64,000 bases of DNA from Lantana camara (Eukaryota > Streptophyta > Magnoliopsida > Lamiales > Verbenaceae): contig CM074862.1 of assembly GCA_037501455.1 (NCBI GenBank), positions 62,403,501-62,467,500 of the forward strand. The letters are read 5' to 3'. A program made the translations under genes and the position numbers. Every line of letters begins with the position of its first letter. Positions within the stretch are counted from its first letter, which is position 1. The notes below the pieces were generated by a model. The model searched no databases. It was given only the letters and a program-made list of their open reading frames with translations, and was not told the origin of the DNA. Below are positions 35,203 through 47,095 of this stretch, piece by piece.

Positions 35203-36352
35203 TGTTGAGTGTGAAATTCGTATAGATTTGAGCTTATATTAGAGTATATTCTTGTACCGTTTATTGCGTTTACATGTTTATTTTGATCCATTTAGGTGAT
35301 TATTGAGTTGGAGATGAGAAATGGCATTCCAAGACGAATTTATGCATTTTTGGAGGAAAAAAGAGTAACTCCCGTTATCCCTTGGAAGAACAAAGTGGTT
35401 AACCCCCGTTAACAGACACAGGAGCATCGGTTTTGGCAAAGTATGGGAGTAACGCCCGTTACTCCCTGGCAGTGCAACTCTGGTAACACCCGTTACCAGA
35501 GGCAGTAGGAAGAGATTTTTGGCGTAGGAGGGGTAACGAGGTAGAGGGAAAGTGGTAATGCCCGTTACCACTTATAAAAGCATTATTGCGATTTCAAGGC
35601 TGTAACGGGCGTTAATCGGATTTGCACGTAGATAGGTAACGCCCGTTACATAGGGCGGCGAGCAGAATTTTGGGTTGCTATTTATTTGCATTTTGGAGTC
35701 TTTTTTAGGACTACTTCCCTCAGTTCGTAACCTAGTTTTGGAGGGGGAGTTGCTAAACTTTTCCAAGGGTTCTTCAGAGATTTCAAGAGGACGAAAGGAT
35801 CGAATTCTTCAACGGTTTTAGTTTTTCCGATTTTATTGTTGTTTTATTTTATCAAACTAGTTCCTCAAGATTTAGTTTCCATTAGTTTTCATGTTCGTTT
35901 TTCCAGATTTTCTTGAATGTTTATGGTTTTGAATTTTAGACTCTGTTTAGATTTGATGACATAAATTTCTTTAATACAATTTCCTTTAGTTTTATGAGTT
36001 TGGCTTTAATTATGAGTAGCTAATTCTCTAGGGCTAGGGGGTGATGATGAATGCATGATAGGTGTTCGATATAATGCTTTAATGACTTGTGTTAATTCTT
36101 AGTTTGAAAACGGGCTTAATTTGAATTGCAACGGTCTCGCCAACCCTAGCATGTTTTATAATTGCCTAAACATTGAGAGATTGATGGTAATTTAGATTGT
36201 TTTCATAACTTGTAAGTTGTAGAATGCAAAGAGATTTGGGTCTAGCTTATACAACGGTAATCTTATTCCATACCAAGCCGCTAGAATATTGAATTGCACT
36301 AGTCTTGATCCTATGGTTTAATTAACTATTGATGATCGTGAGAGCAACATTG
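35203..36352 (+). repeat. Athila 5' LTR, left part
   Basis: 1150 bp up to the copia B insertion. The target duplication CATTG is 36348-36352. Contains seven GTAACG...CGTTAC palindromes. Confidence 0.88.
35365..35650 (+). repeat. Palindrome cluster, GTAACGCCCGTTAC word, seven copies
   Basis: Copies near 35365, 35398, 35445, 35480, 35550, 35602 and 35635. Arms extend with different complementary bases: GGGAGTAACG/CGTTACTCCC at 35445-35466, CTGGTAAC/GTTACCAG at 35480-35499, AAGTGGTAA/TTACCACTT at 35550-35573. The same word recurs in the internal region at 54686-54875. Confidence 0.93.
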
Positions 36353-38260
36353 TGTTGGAAAACACGAATCAGAAAGCAGCGGAATTTAAAAAATTTTCCC
36401 AACAAAAGGATCTAGGACTCGCAATCGTGTAACCAAATTCGTAAAGATAGAAAACTTACTTTTCTTTTATTCTTTCTTGAAGCGTTTCAAGCCACCCAAG
36501 AACGCTCTTCTCGCGGCTTGATCCCCTCTCCTTGGTAAAGCTCGAATCTTCAAACTTCTAACTTGAAGTCTCTAGAGAAAGTCCACCAACTTGATCACAA
36601 TCTAACTAGTAAGGATGCTAGTTCTCTAGTTAGTGTTTAGGCTTAACCTAGGGTTTAATTTAATCTTGGAGAAAGGAAGGTGTTCAACACATGAACCAAG
36701 AATTGTCTATTAGCTCTAAAGGGGAGCATGAGCTCCCCTATATATAAGAAAGGGGAGGGACGAAATTCCTAGTCCTTAATGGGCTAGGATTTTGGTCTCT
36801 CTCTCTCCTATTACTTGTTCATCAAGTAATTTTGACTTTGACTTTGAATTCTAATTCAAATCAACTTTCAAGAGAGCTAAAAATATCCAAACTATTTTTG
36901 GATAATTTTATACTTTATTTATTTAAAATAAATAACTTATTTTATCTAATTAATTAATTCATAATTAATTAACTAGATTATTTTTCTCCAAAATAAGACT
37001 TTCTTTTTAATTCAAAATTAAACCAAAGTCTATTAAATAATTAATCACATTAATTATTTAATACATAAATAAATATACACATATATTTATACAGGTGTGT
37101 GACACGTGTCACAATGACACGTGTCACTCACGTGAGCCACACGTGTGGTTTCACACGTGTGGAACCCTCTTGGCTTGATTAACTCGTTTAATCATTTTAA
37201 AGCCTCAACTCATGTAACCAAGTTGTTGTGTGTGACCCTCTAGGTTCTCAATTCAATTAGCAGTGACCCTAATTAATTAATTCACTAATTAATTAATCAG
37301 TCCACAGATTAAACAACCATAGTCTAGCAACAGGTGTTTAACCCCTAGCTGAATTGGAATGTTCGGATTCGACAGAACCTTTAAGTCATTGATTCATATG
37401 AGATACAATCCTCCTACTTACTATCTCTCAACCATGATCTAGGGTAAGGGAATAATTAGAACCCTAATAATCTGGTCTTAAAGCTAAGTGCATTTCATAT
37501 CCATTTGATCTCAATCCAAGAAACCCTTTTCTTGATGTCTTGATCTACTGCCTTGGCCAAGGACTCCATATGGCATATGAATGACTGACACAATAAGAGA
37601 TCACCTTGCAAATGCAAGTGTAGGTCCTTTCTTGATTCTCATTCACTTTCATGAGTCACTTGTGCAGCCCCAGAGACTACAGAGTTAACTCATAAAGTAA
37701 CATGGAACCTCAAGTCTAAGGATCAATTAATCACATCAATGACTCGTGAGATATTTCCTAATCTGGAAGTTTCCATTTCCTGAAATAGAAACTTCCTTTC
37801 CCATGTAGGAATGTTCTCACACGGGGCACCTCAGTGAACTTACTTATTAAAGTAAGCACCCTCATGTATCACGCACGTATCAACTATACACTTTGCACCT
37901 CCATGAAACAAGGTGGTCCTTCTTAAGGGCGTGATCCCACAAGCAAGCCTTAGAGGAGTCAGGTTGACACTCCCACTGTCTGTAGGACTCATCGGCTTGG
38001 AGTATTTTACTAATCATGACTTATGTGATATAGGGCTCGTTTCATGAACCATTTCACCTAAATGGTAGAGTCCTAAAGTCATCAGGATTAGGGGAGTTCT
38101 CATACATGCGCACGTAATGGAAACACACAAAACACGTATTGGCATATAAAGAAGTGTTTGCCTATAATCAATCGTATATTATTCAAAGATTGTCTGTGAT
38201 ACAAGAAAAGTCCCAAAGCAGATTACATCGAATCGGCTTTCTAGGGCACTATTCCTAACA
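36353..38260 (-). repeat. Copia B 3' LTR
   Basis: 1908 bp. On the minus strand it runs TGTTAGGAATAG to GTTTTCCAACA. TATATATAG near 36738-36748 (minus) is the likely TATA box. Just downstream GGGGAGC-ATGA-GCTCCCC could form a hairpin in the transcript leader. Confidence 0.95.
37093..37165 (-). promoter_or_regulatory. G-box (CACGTG) cluster in copia B LTR
   Basis: Within 73 bp there are five CACGTG cores: GACACGTGTC twice, TCACGTGA once, CACACGTGTG twice. It lies about 350 bp upstream of the TATA-like box. CACGTG is bound by plant bZIP and bHLH factors. The function here is inferred. Confidence 0.7.
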
Positions 38261-38640
38261 ATCTCCCACTTGCCCGTAAAAGCCATTTAGGTATTCTAAG
38301 TCCCATCTTCTCAAGATGCACTTTGAGAGCCTATTGACTTTGGGTGTTTCCAAAGTGGATCTGCTATATTCTCTGCTGATGTGACCCTCTTGTTTACACA
38401 TCTCTTAGGAAACACCTTTTCCTTATAAAGTGATTCGTAATCACGTGTTCAGTCTCTTGGTGAGGTCTTGGTTCTCTTACTTGAGCAACCATCCATTTTA
38501 TCATACAATATGATAAAGGAGTTGTTTCATGCTAGGAACTTCATCTAACAAGTTAGATGGAGTTTCTTACCCAAACACTTAACTTAGCGTTATATAATAT
38601 GACTAAGTTCTCAACTACGATAGTCGAGTTTTGCAATGTC
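38261..38640 (-). other. Copia B 3' internal end with polypurine tract
   Basis: On the minus strand the purine tract CGGGCAAGTGGGAGAT (38261-38276) abuts the LTR. No reading frame. Confidence 0.75.
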
Positions 38641-39230
38641 CGTCCTTGGAACCCCTTTCCAACACATTGCATTACCATTCTGGTAGTAGTTGTACCCTTT
38701 CAATGATTTCATAATCATCTATGTTTGATGAAACAATTACATCAAAATATCCTTTCAATGATAAGATCTTTTGGGCTCTGTAAACTAATACATATCCTCA
38801 TTTCTTCTCAAGTACTCTGAGAACATCCTTTACAGAGATCTAATGACCTTCTCTGAGGTCATATTAGATTCGGCCCACTACGCTTAGTGTTGCGCCATAT
38901 CAAGTCTAGTACATAACATTTCATATATTATGCACCCTTTTACTTAAAGGGATTTTGGACATTCTAACTTTCTTAAAGTTATCTTAGGACACATACTCTT
39001 CAAAAGAGATGTTCCATTGTCCCTACTAAACTCCTTTTAGTATTATGGTTATGTACTCGTTTTGTGATAATCCTTTTATTCTCTTAGATCTATCTTCTAT
39101 AGATCTGAATGTCGAGAATTTAGGATAATCACTAAGATCTTTCATGTCAAATTGTTTCTTAAACAAGAATTGGTAACTTTCACGTTATCCTTGACATTCC
39201 TAATGAGAAGGATGTCGTCTTCTAAAGAAC
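38640..39230 (-). pseudogene. Copia B RT and RNase H remnant
   Basis: On the minus strand E-D-D-I-L-L-I (near 39190-39222) marks the RT catalytic site, as in copia A. A decayed G-L-S-Q...Y-I stretch follows, and near 38670-38700 a W-K motif marks RNase H. The frame is broken throughout. Confidence 0.65.
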
Positions 39231-41397
39231 CAAAAATTGACTCTTACATCACTAACTTTCATATGTACACTTTTAAGACTTATTCGACTTCCATCTGTGC
39301 CAAACGATTTGACTATCCTATGGAATCGAATTGTCTAACTCCTAGAAGCCTTTATCAATTCACAGATTGACTTTAGGGATTTGCATACCTTATGCATACT
39401 CCCACTGAATATGAGATTTATAGAAATACCTTATTTCAGTCTCTTTCAATCTCATATTGAACAAGATAGTTCTCATATTCATTTATCATATCTCATAGTC
39501 AGAATATGAGGATGTGATAAACACAATCCAAAAGGACTTTTGCATTTCAACCGTCAAGAAGGTTGTAATGCTTTCATTCACTCGAAGCTGCACGAGCTTG
39601 ATCCTATCAGGTGGATCAACCAAGGTCAAAACTTGGTTTGAGTATATGGAATCCATATTGGATTTCAAGGCTTGCTTACACTACTCAAATTCCAAATCTG
39701 ACAGTGTCTCCTCTTCAAGTAATTCCTTGGCTATCTAGGAACGCGTTCTAAACGCGTCTTAAGAGAAGGGTTTCACACGTGTACATGCTCTAAAATTTGG
39801 CTAAGTTTTATCAGATGGGCTCGTTTCTTCTATATGTGGCGTGGATATTTATTCTCAAATTTCTTTGAGGTTTGCTTGCTTGTCTTTCTTCTTCTATAGG
39901 AACGATTCCTTAAGAAAGATACATTCCTTGAGACAAACAACCTTTGTCTAAGGGAATCGCAGAAATGATATCCAATATTGTTTGTATAAACTTGAACTCA
40001 TTTCAAGCCTATCTCCCACTATCCTCTTTACTTAAGAGGATTCCACTAAATTCTCGGACAAGAATAATTAGGGAATTTAGTGTGCCACATTGTATAGTGC
40101 ATCTAAAGGACTGATTTTGGAAGGTGCAAATTTCAAAATCTCTAACTGCATATTCTGGGAGTTTATTCCTAGAATGATTATAAGTCAGTAAAGCTTGCTA
40201 TGGAATGGACCATATCCCATTAGGTTTCATTCCCTCATTCGAAAACACTAAGGTGTTCTCGAATTAGTTTACTGAGAGATAATCCTATTATCTCTAAGAT
40301 GACTAAGGAATTAGTTGCTAAGATATTGGCTATCTCGATCATATCGATTTACCTATAACTCATGACTACTTCGGTTCCTAACCTCCTTTTGAAATTTTAA
40401 GAATTTCATATAAGTTTCGAATTTGTACTTCAACAAGTACATTCATTCATAATGATTAAACTGACGATTGTATCTAGTGCTTACATTAAGCATCTTACAC
40501 TCATCAGCATGGATCGAAATCCACTATAATTTTGGAATGTTCCATGTTTCACCTAAACTATGTTTCGGGAACATTTTCCCTTTGAGATAGGATTCACAGG
40601 AAGTCAACTCTATAGGTTCATTTTCATAGAATGATCCTAAGGTGTCTGACTTGCTAATCCTTTTATATCTCAACGTTCCAAAGTAATTCGAAGCTTTGTC
40701 ATCTCACTTACTTTTGTTATCTCGTTGTATGTTCAGAACATTAGTGCCTTGAGTCTTTGCACAACGGATTATGCAGAATTGACTCAAGACTAGTGAATTC
40801 TATTCCTAGTAGAATTACTAAACGAGGTAACATTTCAGAGTACTCATACTCTTCGCGGTTTCCTTTCAAAGTCCTTATTTGCTACCATAGAAGCAAACGT
40901 CCAATTTGATCTCTAGTGTCTTTTGGGCGTACCCCTTACATGCCCCTCCATTGGGCTCTTAAGGGTTTCTTCTTCTTTAGGCGTTCAAGCCTTTAACTTA
41001 GGGAGTTTAGAAGAAGAATTAACCATCTCAACCTTTTATTCCTTCTTAAGGATGCTCTCAACCATTATCAACTAAATGATTAACTATGCTACATTAGCAT
41101 CATTCTAGTTGAGCATAAAGGGTTTGAATGATGGTGGAAGCAATGTAAGCAATCAGTGCATAGAGAACTCTTTTCTCGGTTGATGATCGAGACCATAAGA
41201 TCTTCAAATAAGATCTTTAGACCTTGTTCGTGTGCACTTGTTTCCTCATTTGGAATATTGAATAATTCCATAATGTTATACCTTGTAACATTTTTATGAG
41301 GTGGTTCAATTGCTCTTAAGTGGTTTGGAAAAAATCCATTCACCTCAGATTGCTTCTCTTTTGGCCCGGGTCGAATTTTCACAATTGAAAACTTCGC
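39231..41397 (-). other. Copia B internal region, decayed, no usable frame
   Basis: Collinear with copia A 16000-17051, 27058-27512 and 30144-30700. Only frames shorter than 100 codons occur, none with recognised motifs. Confidence 0.6.
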
Positions 41398-41505
41398 CCT
41401 TTAGAGAACTCCTTTCTCTATGCGGAATCTAAAACGAATTTTAGGGTCCGAAGCCAATCAGAGTTAGTTAGGACTTAGTCAACTCTTTTGACTTAAGGAT
41501 GGATA
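41398..41505 (-). pseudogene. Copia B gag remnant
   Basis: The minus-strand counterpart of the copia A gag remnant. The L-T-K and D-W motifs are visible but one internal stop and a frame change are present. Confidence 0.5.
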
Positions 41506-41721
41506 CAAATGGGTTTGCATTTCATATTGTAGAGAATCACAGAACTACAACCTAAATGCTAAGCAGAGAAAATGTGAGCATGCTGAATTGTAACGATATA
41601 CGAAAGATAAGGTCTTTAATCTAATGTAGTTCCCACTGTTTTTCAAAGATCTATAATTCCCAAAGATCTAAGAGGAACGCGTTTCCCAATGGGTACTAAG
41701 ATCCTAAGCATTTTACCTCGA

Positions 41722-42040
41722 ACCCACGACTCGCGGACATTCTAAGTAAAATCCTAGGTAGGTACAACTTACCAATTTTGACACCTTTAGAACTCTTAGC
41801 AATTGTTTTTGCATCACCTATCTTTCAATATGGACCCACGACTGGTGCGACATCCATATTTACTTAGGCGTTAAGCTAGACCCATCAATCATAAGATCAT
41901 GATCAAAACTTAGTTCGAACGACCCACGACTCGCGGACATCGCCCTTGCCATAATTAAATGAAATATTGATCATTTAAAATGATCAATTAGGTAACTAGG
42001 AACTAATAAGCTCCACTAGCTATCCCACGACTCGCGGACA
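41722..42040 (-). repeat. Four spaced copies of a CGAGTCGTGGGT motif in copia B leader
   Basis: Copies at 41722-41740, 41832-41852, 41921-41940 and 42024-42040. Consensus on the minus strand is about TGTCCGCGAGTCGTGGGT. The number matches copia A and the spacing is similar. Confidence 0.8.
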
Positions 42041-43136
42041 ATAACTAGCTTTACTTACTAAACTTAAAACCTATTGATGGAATGCTAGGAATTTAATTTA
42101 AAATTTGCATCTCGAATTAAATACCTATTATTCGAAATGAGCCTAATATTTAATTGGAATTTTCGAATTAACCGAAGAGTTGTTCGGTTCGACCTCACCA
42201 ACAAATATGTTATCCAATTTTATTAGTCTTGATTAATGCAAGTACAACTTAAATGCATTTCAAACAAGCACATAAACAGATAACATGTCCTAGCATGATA
42301 CTAACATGTAATGATCATGGGTTCTACCTATCTTATGCGTGATATGTGGGAGCCACTCCACAATCACAAGTTCTAACATACATGCCACATAAACAGTTCA
42401 AATCACATCAGGGAAAACGGTAACAAAATACGAGCCCTATCTCTATTACATTTAACAATTGAGATTCCCCTCCCTAACATTTTGAGGGGTCTTCACTTAT
42501 GGCCTCCTTGTTACTTGAATGTGGTCCATCTTACTCCATGGGTGCATTGTCTCCAAAATGAAAATAAAACCTCACCACCTATCTCTACTCTCAAATTACA
42601 ATAAAAAGAAAAAGACATAAAGTAATAAGGCTCAATCTTCATATTGGCCTTAGACAATTACACGGGGCATACCCCGGCCTCAAAAACAGTAATATGGAAA
42701 GCCACATAATAAATCACATAACAGTACGCACATAAGTGAGGCTCCAACCTCAATTGAAAAACGCAACTATAGGGCTCCAACCCCAATTTAAACCATCCAT
42801 GTGCATAAATTAAAACCATACATAAGTCTAAACCCATGATCACCTAACATGCTTTTGCGAGAATTTAAATTTAACCAATAAATCAAAATTCCCGTTTCAA
42901 GTCCTAATGACTTAAAACACGACTTGATGCGAGTCTTATTTATAAAAGTTTTCAATAAATCCCAATTTAACAAAACAAATAAAATTCTAATTTATTTCTG
43001 AAAATTAATAATTTTATCAAAGATGTATTTTCCCAAAATATAAACCGTTTCAATTTCTCAAAAATCCCAATTTTAAGTGTTATTCAAAAATTAAAATAAA
43101 TATTCAAAAATAAAATTTTAAAATTAAAATAAAAAT

Positions 43137-43445
43137 TGGGACTGGATTGCACGAAACATGAAAAGGCCGGATCACGAAAACGGGACCCGTACGCGGAGAA
43201 GACCGCAGGCACGCGGTGCGCGCGCATAGCGCGCCCGTTGCGGGCTGCTGCGCCCGGTCTTCCCGCCTGCTTGCGGGCGGTGGTGGGCAACCAGTCTCGG
43301 CCGCCCAGGGCGGGCGCGCCTAGGCGCGCCCGGAAGGCTCCCGCACGGCGTGCGGGAGGTGCTGGGCGGGACGCCCTGCGCGCGCCTTGCACAGGCGGGC
43401 GGCGGCGAGCGAAGCCCGCGCGCGCGACTCCTTCGCGCGTGGGGT
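43137..43445 (-). repeat. GC-rich palindromic block in copia B leader
   Basis: About 300 bp of very GC-rich sequence in AT-rich flanks. Includes the perfect palindrome GGGCGCGCCTAGGCGCGCCC, the hairpin CCCGCAC-GGC-GTGCGGG and CCCGC-CTGCTT-GCGGG. The copia A block (1290-1497) occupies the same place with a different sequence. Confidence 0.75.
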
Positions 43446-43720
43446 TTCGCGTGTTCATCGTAATCCGGGTTTTCGTTTCGTGTTTTCGTTCAAAAGCAAA
43501 ACCAATCCAAGAAATCCAAAAACAATTTATACAGTTTCAAATCTAAAATAGTTTTCAAAAATTAAATTTTGCAAAAACCAATTTTCAGAAACTTTCAGGA
43601 AAAAAATACAGTTTCGTAATTCAGGCTTTCTAAAACAATTACAAATACTCAATCGCATCAAGCCTAAGAATTTCTACCAAATTCAGTATAATTGAGACGA
43701 ATCAGAAACACAATTAACGA

Positions 43721-43736
43721 GGTGGCTCTGATACCA
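43721..43736 (-). other. Primer binding site, copia B
   Basis: On the minus strand TGGTATCAGAGCCACC lies two bases inside the 5' LTR. Confidence 0.92.
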
Positions 43737-43738
43737 CT

Positions 43739-45647
43739 TGTTGGAAAACACGAATCAGAAAGCAGCGGAATTTAAAAAAATTTCCCAACAAAAGGATCTA
43801 GGACTCGCAATCGTGTAACCAAATTCGTAAAGATAGAAAACTTACTTTTCTTTTATTCTTTCTTGAAGCGTTTCAAGCCACCCAAGAACGCTCTTCTCGC
43901 GGCTTGATCCCCTCTCCTTGGTAAAGCTCGAATCTTCAAACTTCTAACTTGAAGTCTCTAGAGAAAGTCCACCAACTTGATCACAATCTAACTAGTAAGG
44001 ATGCTAGTTCTCTAGTTAGTGTTTAGGCTTAACCTAGGGTTTAATTTAATCTTGGAGAAAGGAAGGTGTTCAACACATGAACCAAGAATTGTCTATTAGC
44101 TCTAAAGGGGAGCATGAGCTCCCCTATATATAAGAAAGGGGAGGGACGAAATTCCTAGTCCTTAATGGGCTAGGATTTTGGTCTCTCTCTCTCCTATTAC
44201 TTGTTCATCAAGTAATTTTGACTTTGACTTTGAATTCTAATTCAAATCAACTTTCAAGAGAGCTAAAAATATCCAAACTATTTTTGGATAATTTTATACT
44301 TTATTTATTTAAAATAAATAACTTATTTTATCTAATTAATTAATTCATAATTAATTAACTAGATTATTTTTCTCCAAAATAAGACTTTCTTTTTAATTCA
44401 AAATTAAACCAAAGTCTATTAAATAATTAATCACATTAATTATTTAATACATAAATAAATATACACATATATTTATACACATGTGTGACACGTGTCACAA
44501 TGACACGTGTCACTCACGTGAGCCACACGTGTGGTTTCACACGTGTGGAACCCTCTTGGCTTGATTAACTCGTTTAATCATTTTAAAGCCTCAACTCATG
44601 TAACCAAGTTGTTGTGTGTGACCCTCTAGGTTCTCAATTCAATTAGCAGTGACCCTAATTAATTAATTCACTAATTAATTAATCAGTCCACAGATTAAAA
44701 CGACCATAGTCTAGCAACAGGTGTTTAACCCCTAGCTGAATTGGAATGTTCGGATTCGACAGAACCTTTAAGTCATTGATTCATATGAGATACAATCCTC
44801 CTACTTACTATCTCTCAACCATGATCTAGGGTAAGGGAATAATTAGAACCCTAATAATCTGGTCTTAAAGCTAAGTGCATTTCATATCCATTTGATCTCA
44901 ATCCAAGAAACCCTTTTCTTGATGTCTTGATCTACTGCCTTGGCCAAGAACTCCATATGGCATATGAATGACTGACACAATAAGAGATCACCTTGCAAAT
45001 GCAAGTGTAGGTCCTTTCTTGATTCTCATTCACTTTCATGAGTCACTTGTGCAGCCCCAGAGACTACAGAGTTAACTCATAAAGTAACATGGAACCTCAA
45101 GTCTAAGGATCAATTAATCACATCAATGACTCGTGAGATATTTCCTAATCTGGAAGTTTCCATTTCCTGAAATAGAAACTTCCTTTCCCATGTAGGAATG
45201 TTCTCACACGGGGCACCTCAGTGAACTTACTTATTAAAGTAAGCACCCTCATGTATCACGCACGTATCAACTATACACTTTGCACCTCCATGAAACAAGG
45301 TGGTCCTTCTTAAGGGCGTGATCCCACAAGCAAGCCTTAGAGGAGTCAGGTTGACACTCCCACTGTCTGTAGGACTCATCGGCTTGGAGTATTTTACTAA
45401 TCATGACTTATGTGATATAGGGCTCGTTTCATGAACCATTTCACCTAAATGGTAGAGTCCTAAAGTCATCAGGATTAGGGGAGTTCTCATACATGCGCAC
45501 GTAATGGAAACACACAAAACACGTATTGGCATATAAAGAAGTGTTTGCCTATAATCAATCGTATATTATTCAAAGATTGTCTGTGATACAAGAAAAGTCC
45601 CAAAGCAGATTACATCGAATCGGCTTTCTAGGGCACTATTCCTAACA
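43739..45647 (-). repeat. Copia B 5' LTR
   Basis: 1909 bp and almost identical to 36353-38260. Differences seen include CACATGTGTG against CAGGTGTGTG near 44480, and AAAACGACC against AAACAACC near 44700. Confidence 0.95.
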
Positions 45648-45652
45648 CATTG

Positions 45653-45999
45653 AACACTAATTAAGCACTTGGTTACGCCTTGAGAGAGGGTAATACAAAC
45701 ATAAGTGACTAGGTTGTAGAATTACACTTGTCAAACGAGTATTATATTGACTCTTGATTGTATGAATCATTACCTTCCCCTACCTAAGTAGTTTACGTGT
45801 GTTCTTTTTAGTTAATTGCTTACATTTTGTTTTAGTAGATTAATAAAGAACCATTTAAATTTCGTTCGGTTTTTAGATTAGACATAAGATATTGAGTAGT
45901 GATTGATTTTCCTTCCCTGTGGGTACGATCCTATTGTGCTACATGTATATTAAGTGTACACTTGCACGATTGGTCTTAATTTAAGTAAAACACACAACA
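45653..45999 (+). repeat. Athila 5' LTR, right part
   Basis: Resumes after copia B and ends AAACACACAACA, six bases before the primer site. Confidence 0.85.
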
Positions 46000-46005
46000 A
46001 GTTTT

Positions 46006-46022
46006 TGGCGCCGTTGCCGGGG
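46006..46022 (+). other. Primer binding site, Athila element
   Basis: TGGCGCCGTTGCCGGGG, the characteristic primer site of Athila and Tat plant elements. Confidence 0.93.
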
Positions 46023-46139
46023 AAGGCGTTTTAAATCAATATTACTTAAATATTTTAATCTAGTGCTTTAGACCATTATTTTATTTCTTTATCATTGTGG
46101 AATTGAGCTAAGGATTTTCCTTGATCTTACGCAGATTAG

Positions 46140-46376
46140 ATGGACAAAGACCCTACGAACACAAGAGGCGGAGGGGTTGAAGATCCACTTCAAGACCCAC
46201 CTCCTCCAGTGATTAGAGATTACAACTTACCAAATGCAGGGGCGATTCAGACTGTAACCCGTCCCTCTATTGCAGCAAATAACTTTGAGATTAAACCAGC
46301 TATAATCAACTTGCTGCAGAACAATCCATTTTTAGGGTTACCACTGGAGGATCCGACTTCACATCTTGAGTACTTT
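46140..46376 (+). pseudogene. gag: Athila gag, N-terminal part, split by Pack-MULE
   Basis: Starts at an ATG 117 bp past the primer site. The text I-R-D-Y...N-F-E-I-K-P and H-L-E-Y-F matches the start of the Athila capsid region. It is interrupted at 46377 by the Pack-MULE and continues at 49166 with V-C-D-T-F. The 10 bp target duplication lies inside the Y-F codons. Confidence 0.85.
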
Positions 46377-46485
46377 GGGAAAATTGCAAAATTGGTATAC
46401 CAACTACACCCAATTAGCCGATCTGGTACACTTATTTACGGTCAGCAAATTAACCCCACAACTCGAAAAATTTCGCAAAACCATG
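46377..46485 (+). repeat. Pack-MULE terminal inverted repeat, left
   Basis: Pairs with 49047-49155. Shared blocks include TTGGTATACCAACT and CAGCAAATTAACCCCACAAC. Some substitutions and small gaps. Confidence 0.9.
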
Positions 46486-47095
46486 CACTTTTTCAGAGGA
46501 CATTCAAAACCGCCATCGGAAACCACTCTGGTATTACCACATCGTTATTTTTTCCTACATGGCAATAATACCTTTGCCACATCAATTTTCCCTTATTATG
46601 TGGCTTTTTTACCCCTTAAGTATTAACAAAGTCATGGTTGACATATTTAAGCAGGAAGATTTCCACCAAAAATAATAGTGACTTTCAATTTTTCTTTGTT
46701 GAATATTTATTTCCTCAATTAATGAATTAAAAACTAAAATCCTTGTATACCTTTTCTTATCTTCCCAACCTACAGTACTATATACATGCCAAAATATATT
46801 AAATAACAAAGTACGAATTACTTGCATTCATCTAAGATAATAAGGGAACTAAATTGATCCGTTAGTACATATCATAGTCCAAGTGATCCATAGATAATAC
46901 CACAACTATTTAATTTAGTCCAAAAAACTTAAGAAACAATAAGCTGCATCATCCACAATCATTAAAAACCTAAAGTTACTGAGTTTCACTAATGTTTGAA
47001 CCCATCAACAGACAAGCCAAAAGATACCACATAACCTAAATGAAATTTATACTCCACTTAAGATGGTCCTGGTTTTTTCCCATTGCCAGACTAAC

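Larger units (their letters stand above)
36353..45647 (-). mobile_element. Ty1/copia retrotransposon, copia B, young but non-coding
   Basis: 9.3 kb with perfect target duplication CATTG (36348-36352 and 45648-45652) inside the Athila 5' LTR. LTRs 36353-38260 and 43739-45647 differ by about five substitutions and one indel by eye over 1.9 kb. Primer site and purine tract are intact. The 5.5 kb internal region has only short broken gag and RT/RNaseH remnants. Its structure is that of a recently mobile non-autonomous element of the same family as copia A. Confidence 0.95.

Noticed and set aside
43084..43546. Overlapping 124- and 136-codon frames on opposite strands
   Set aside because: Long frames are expected by chance in this very GC-rich block. 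No motif, and the block is not conserved in copia A.
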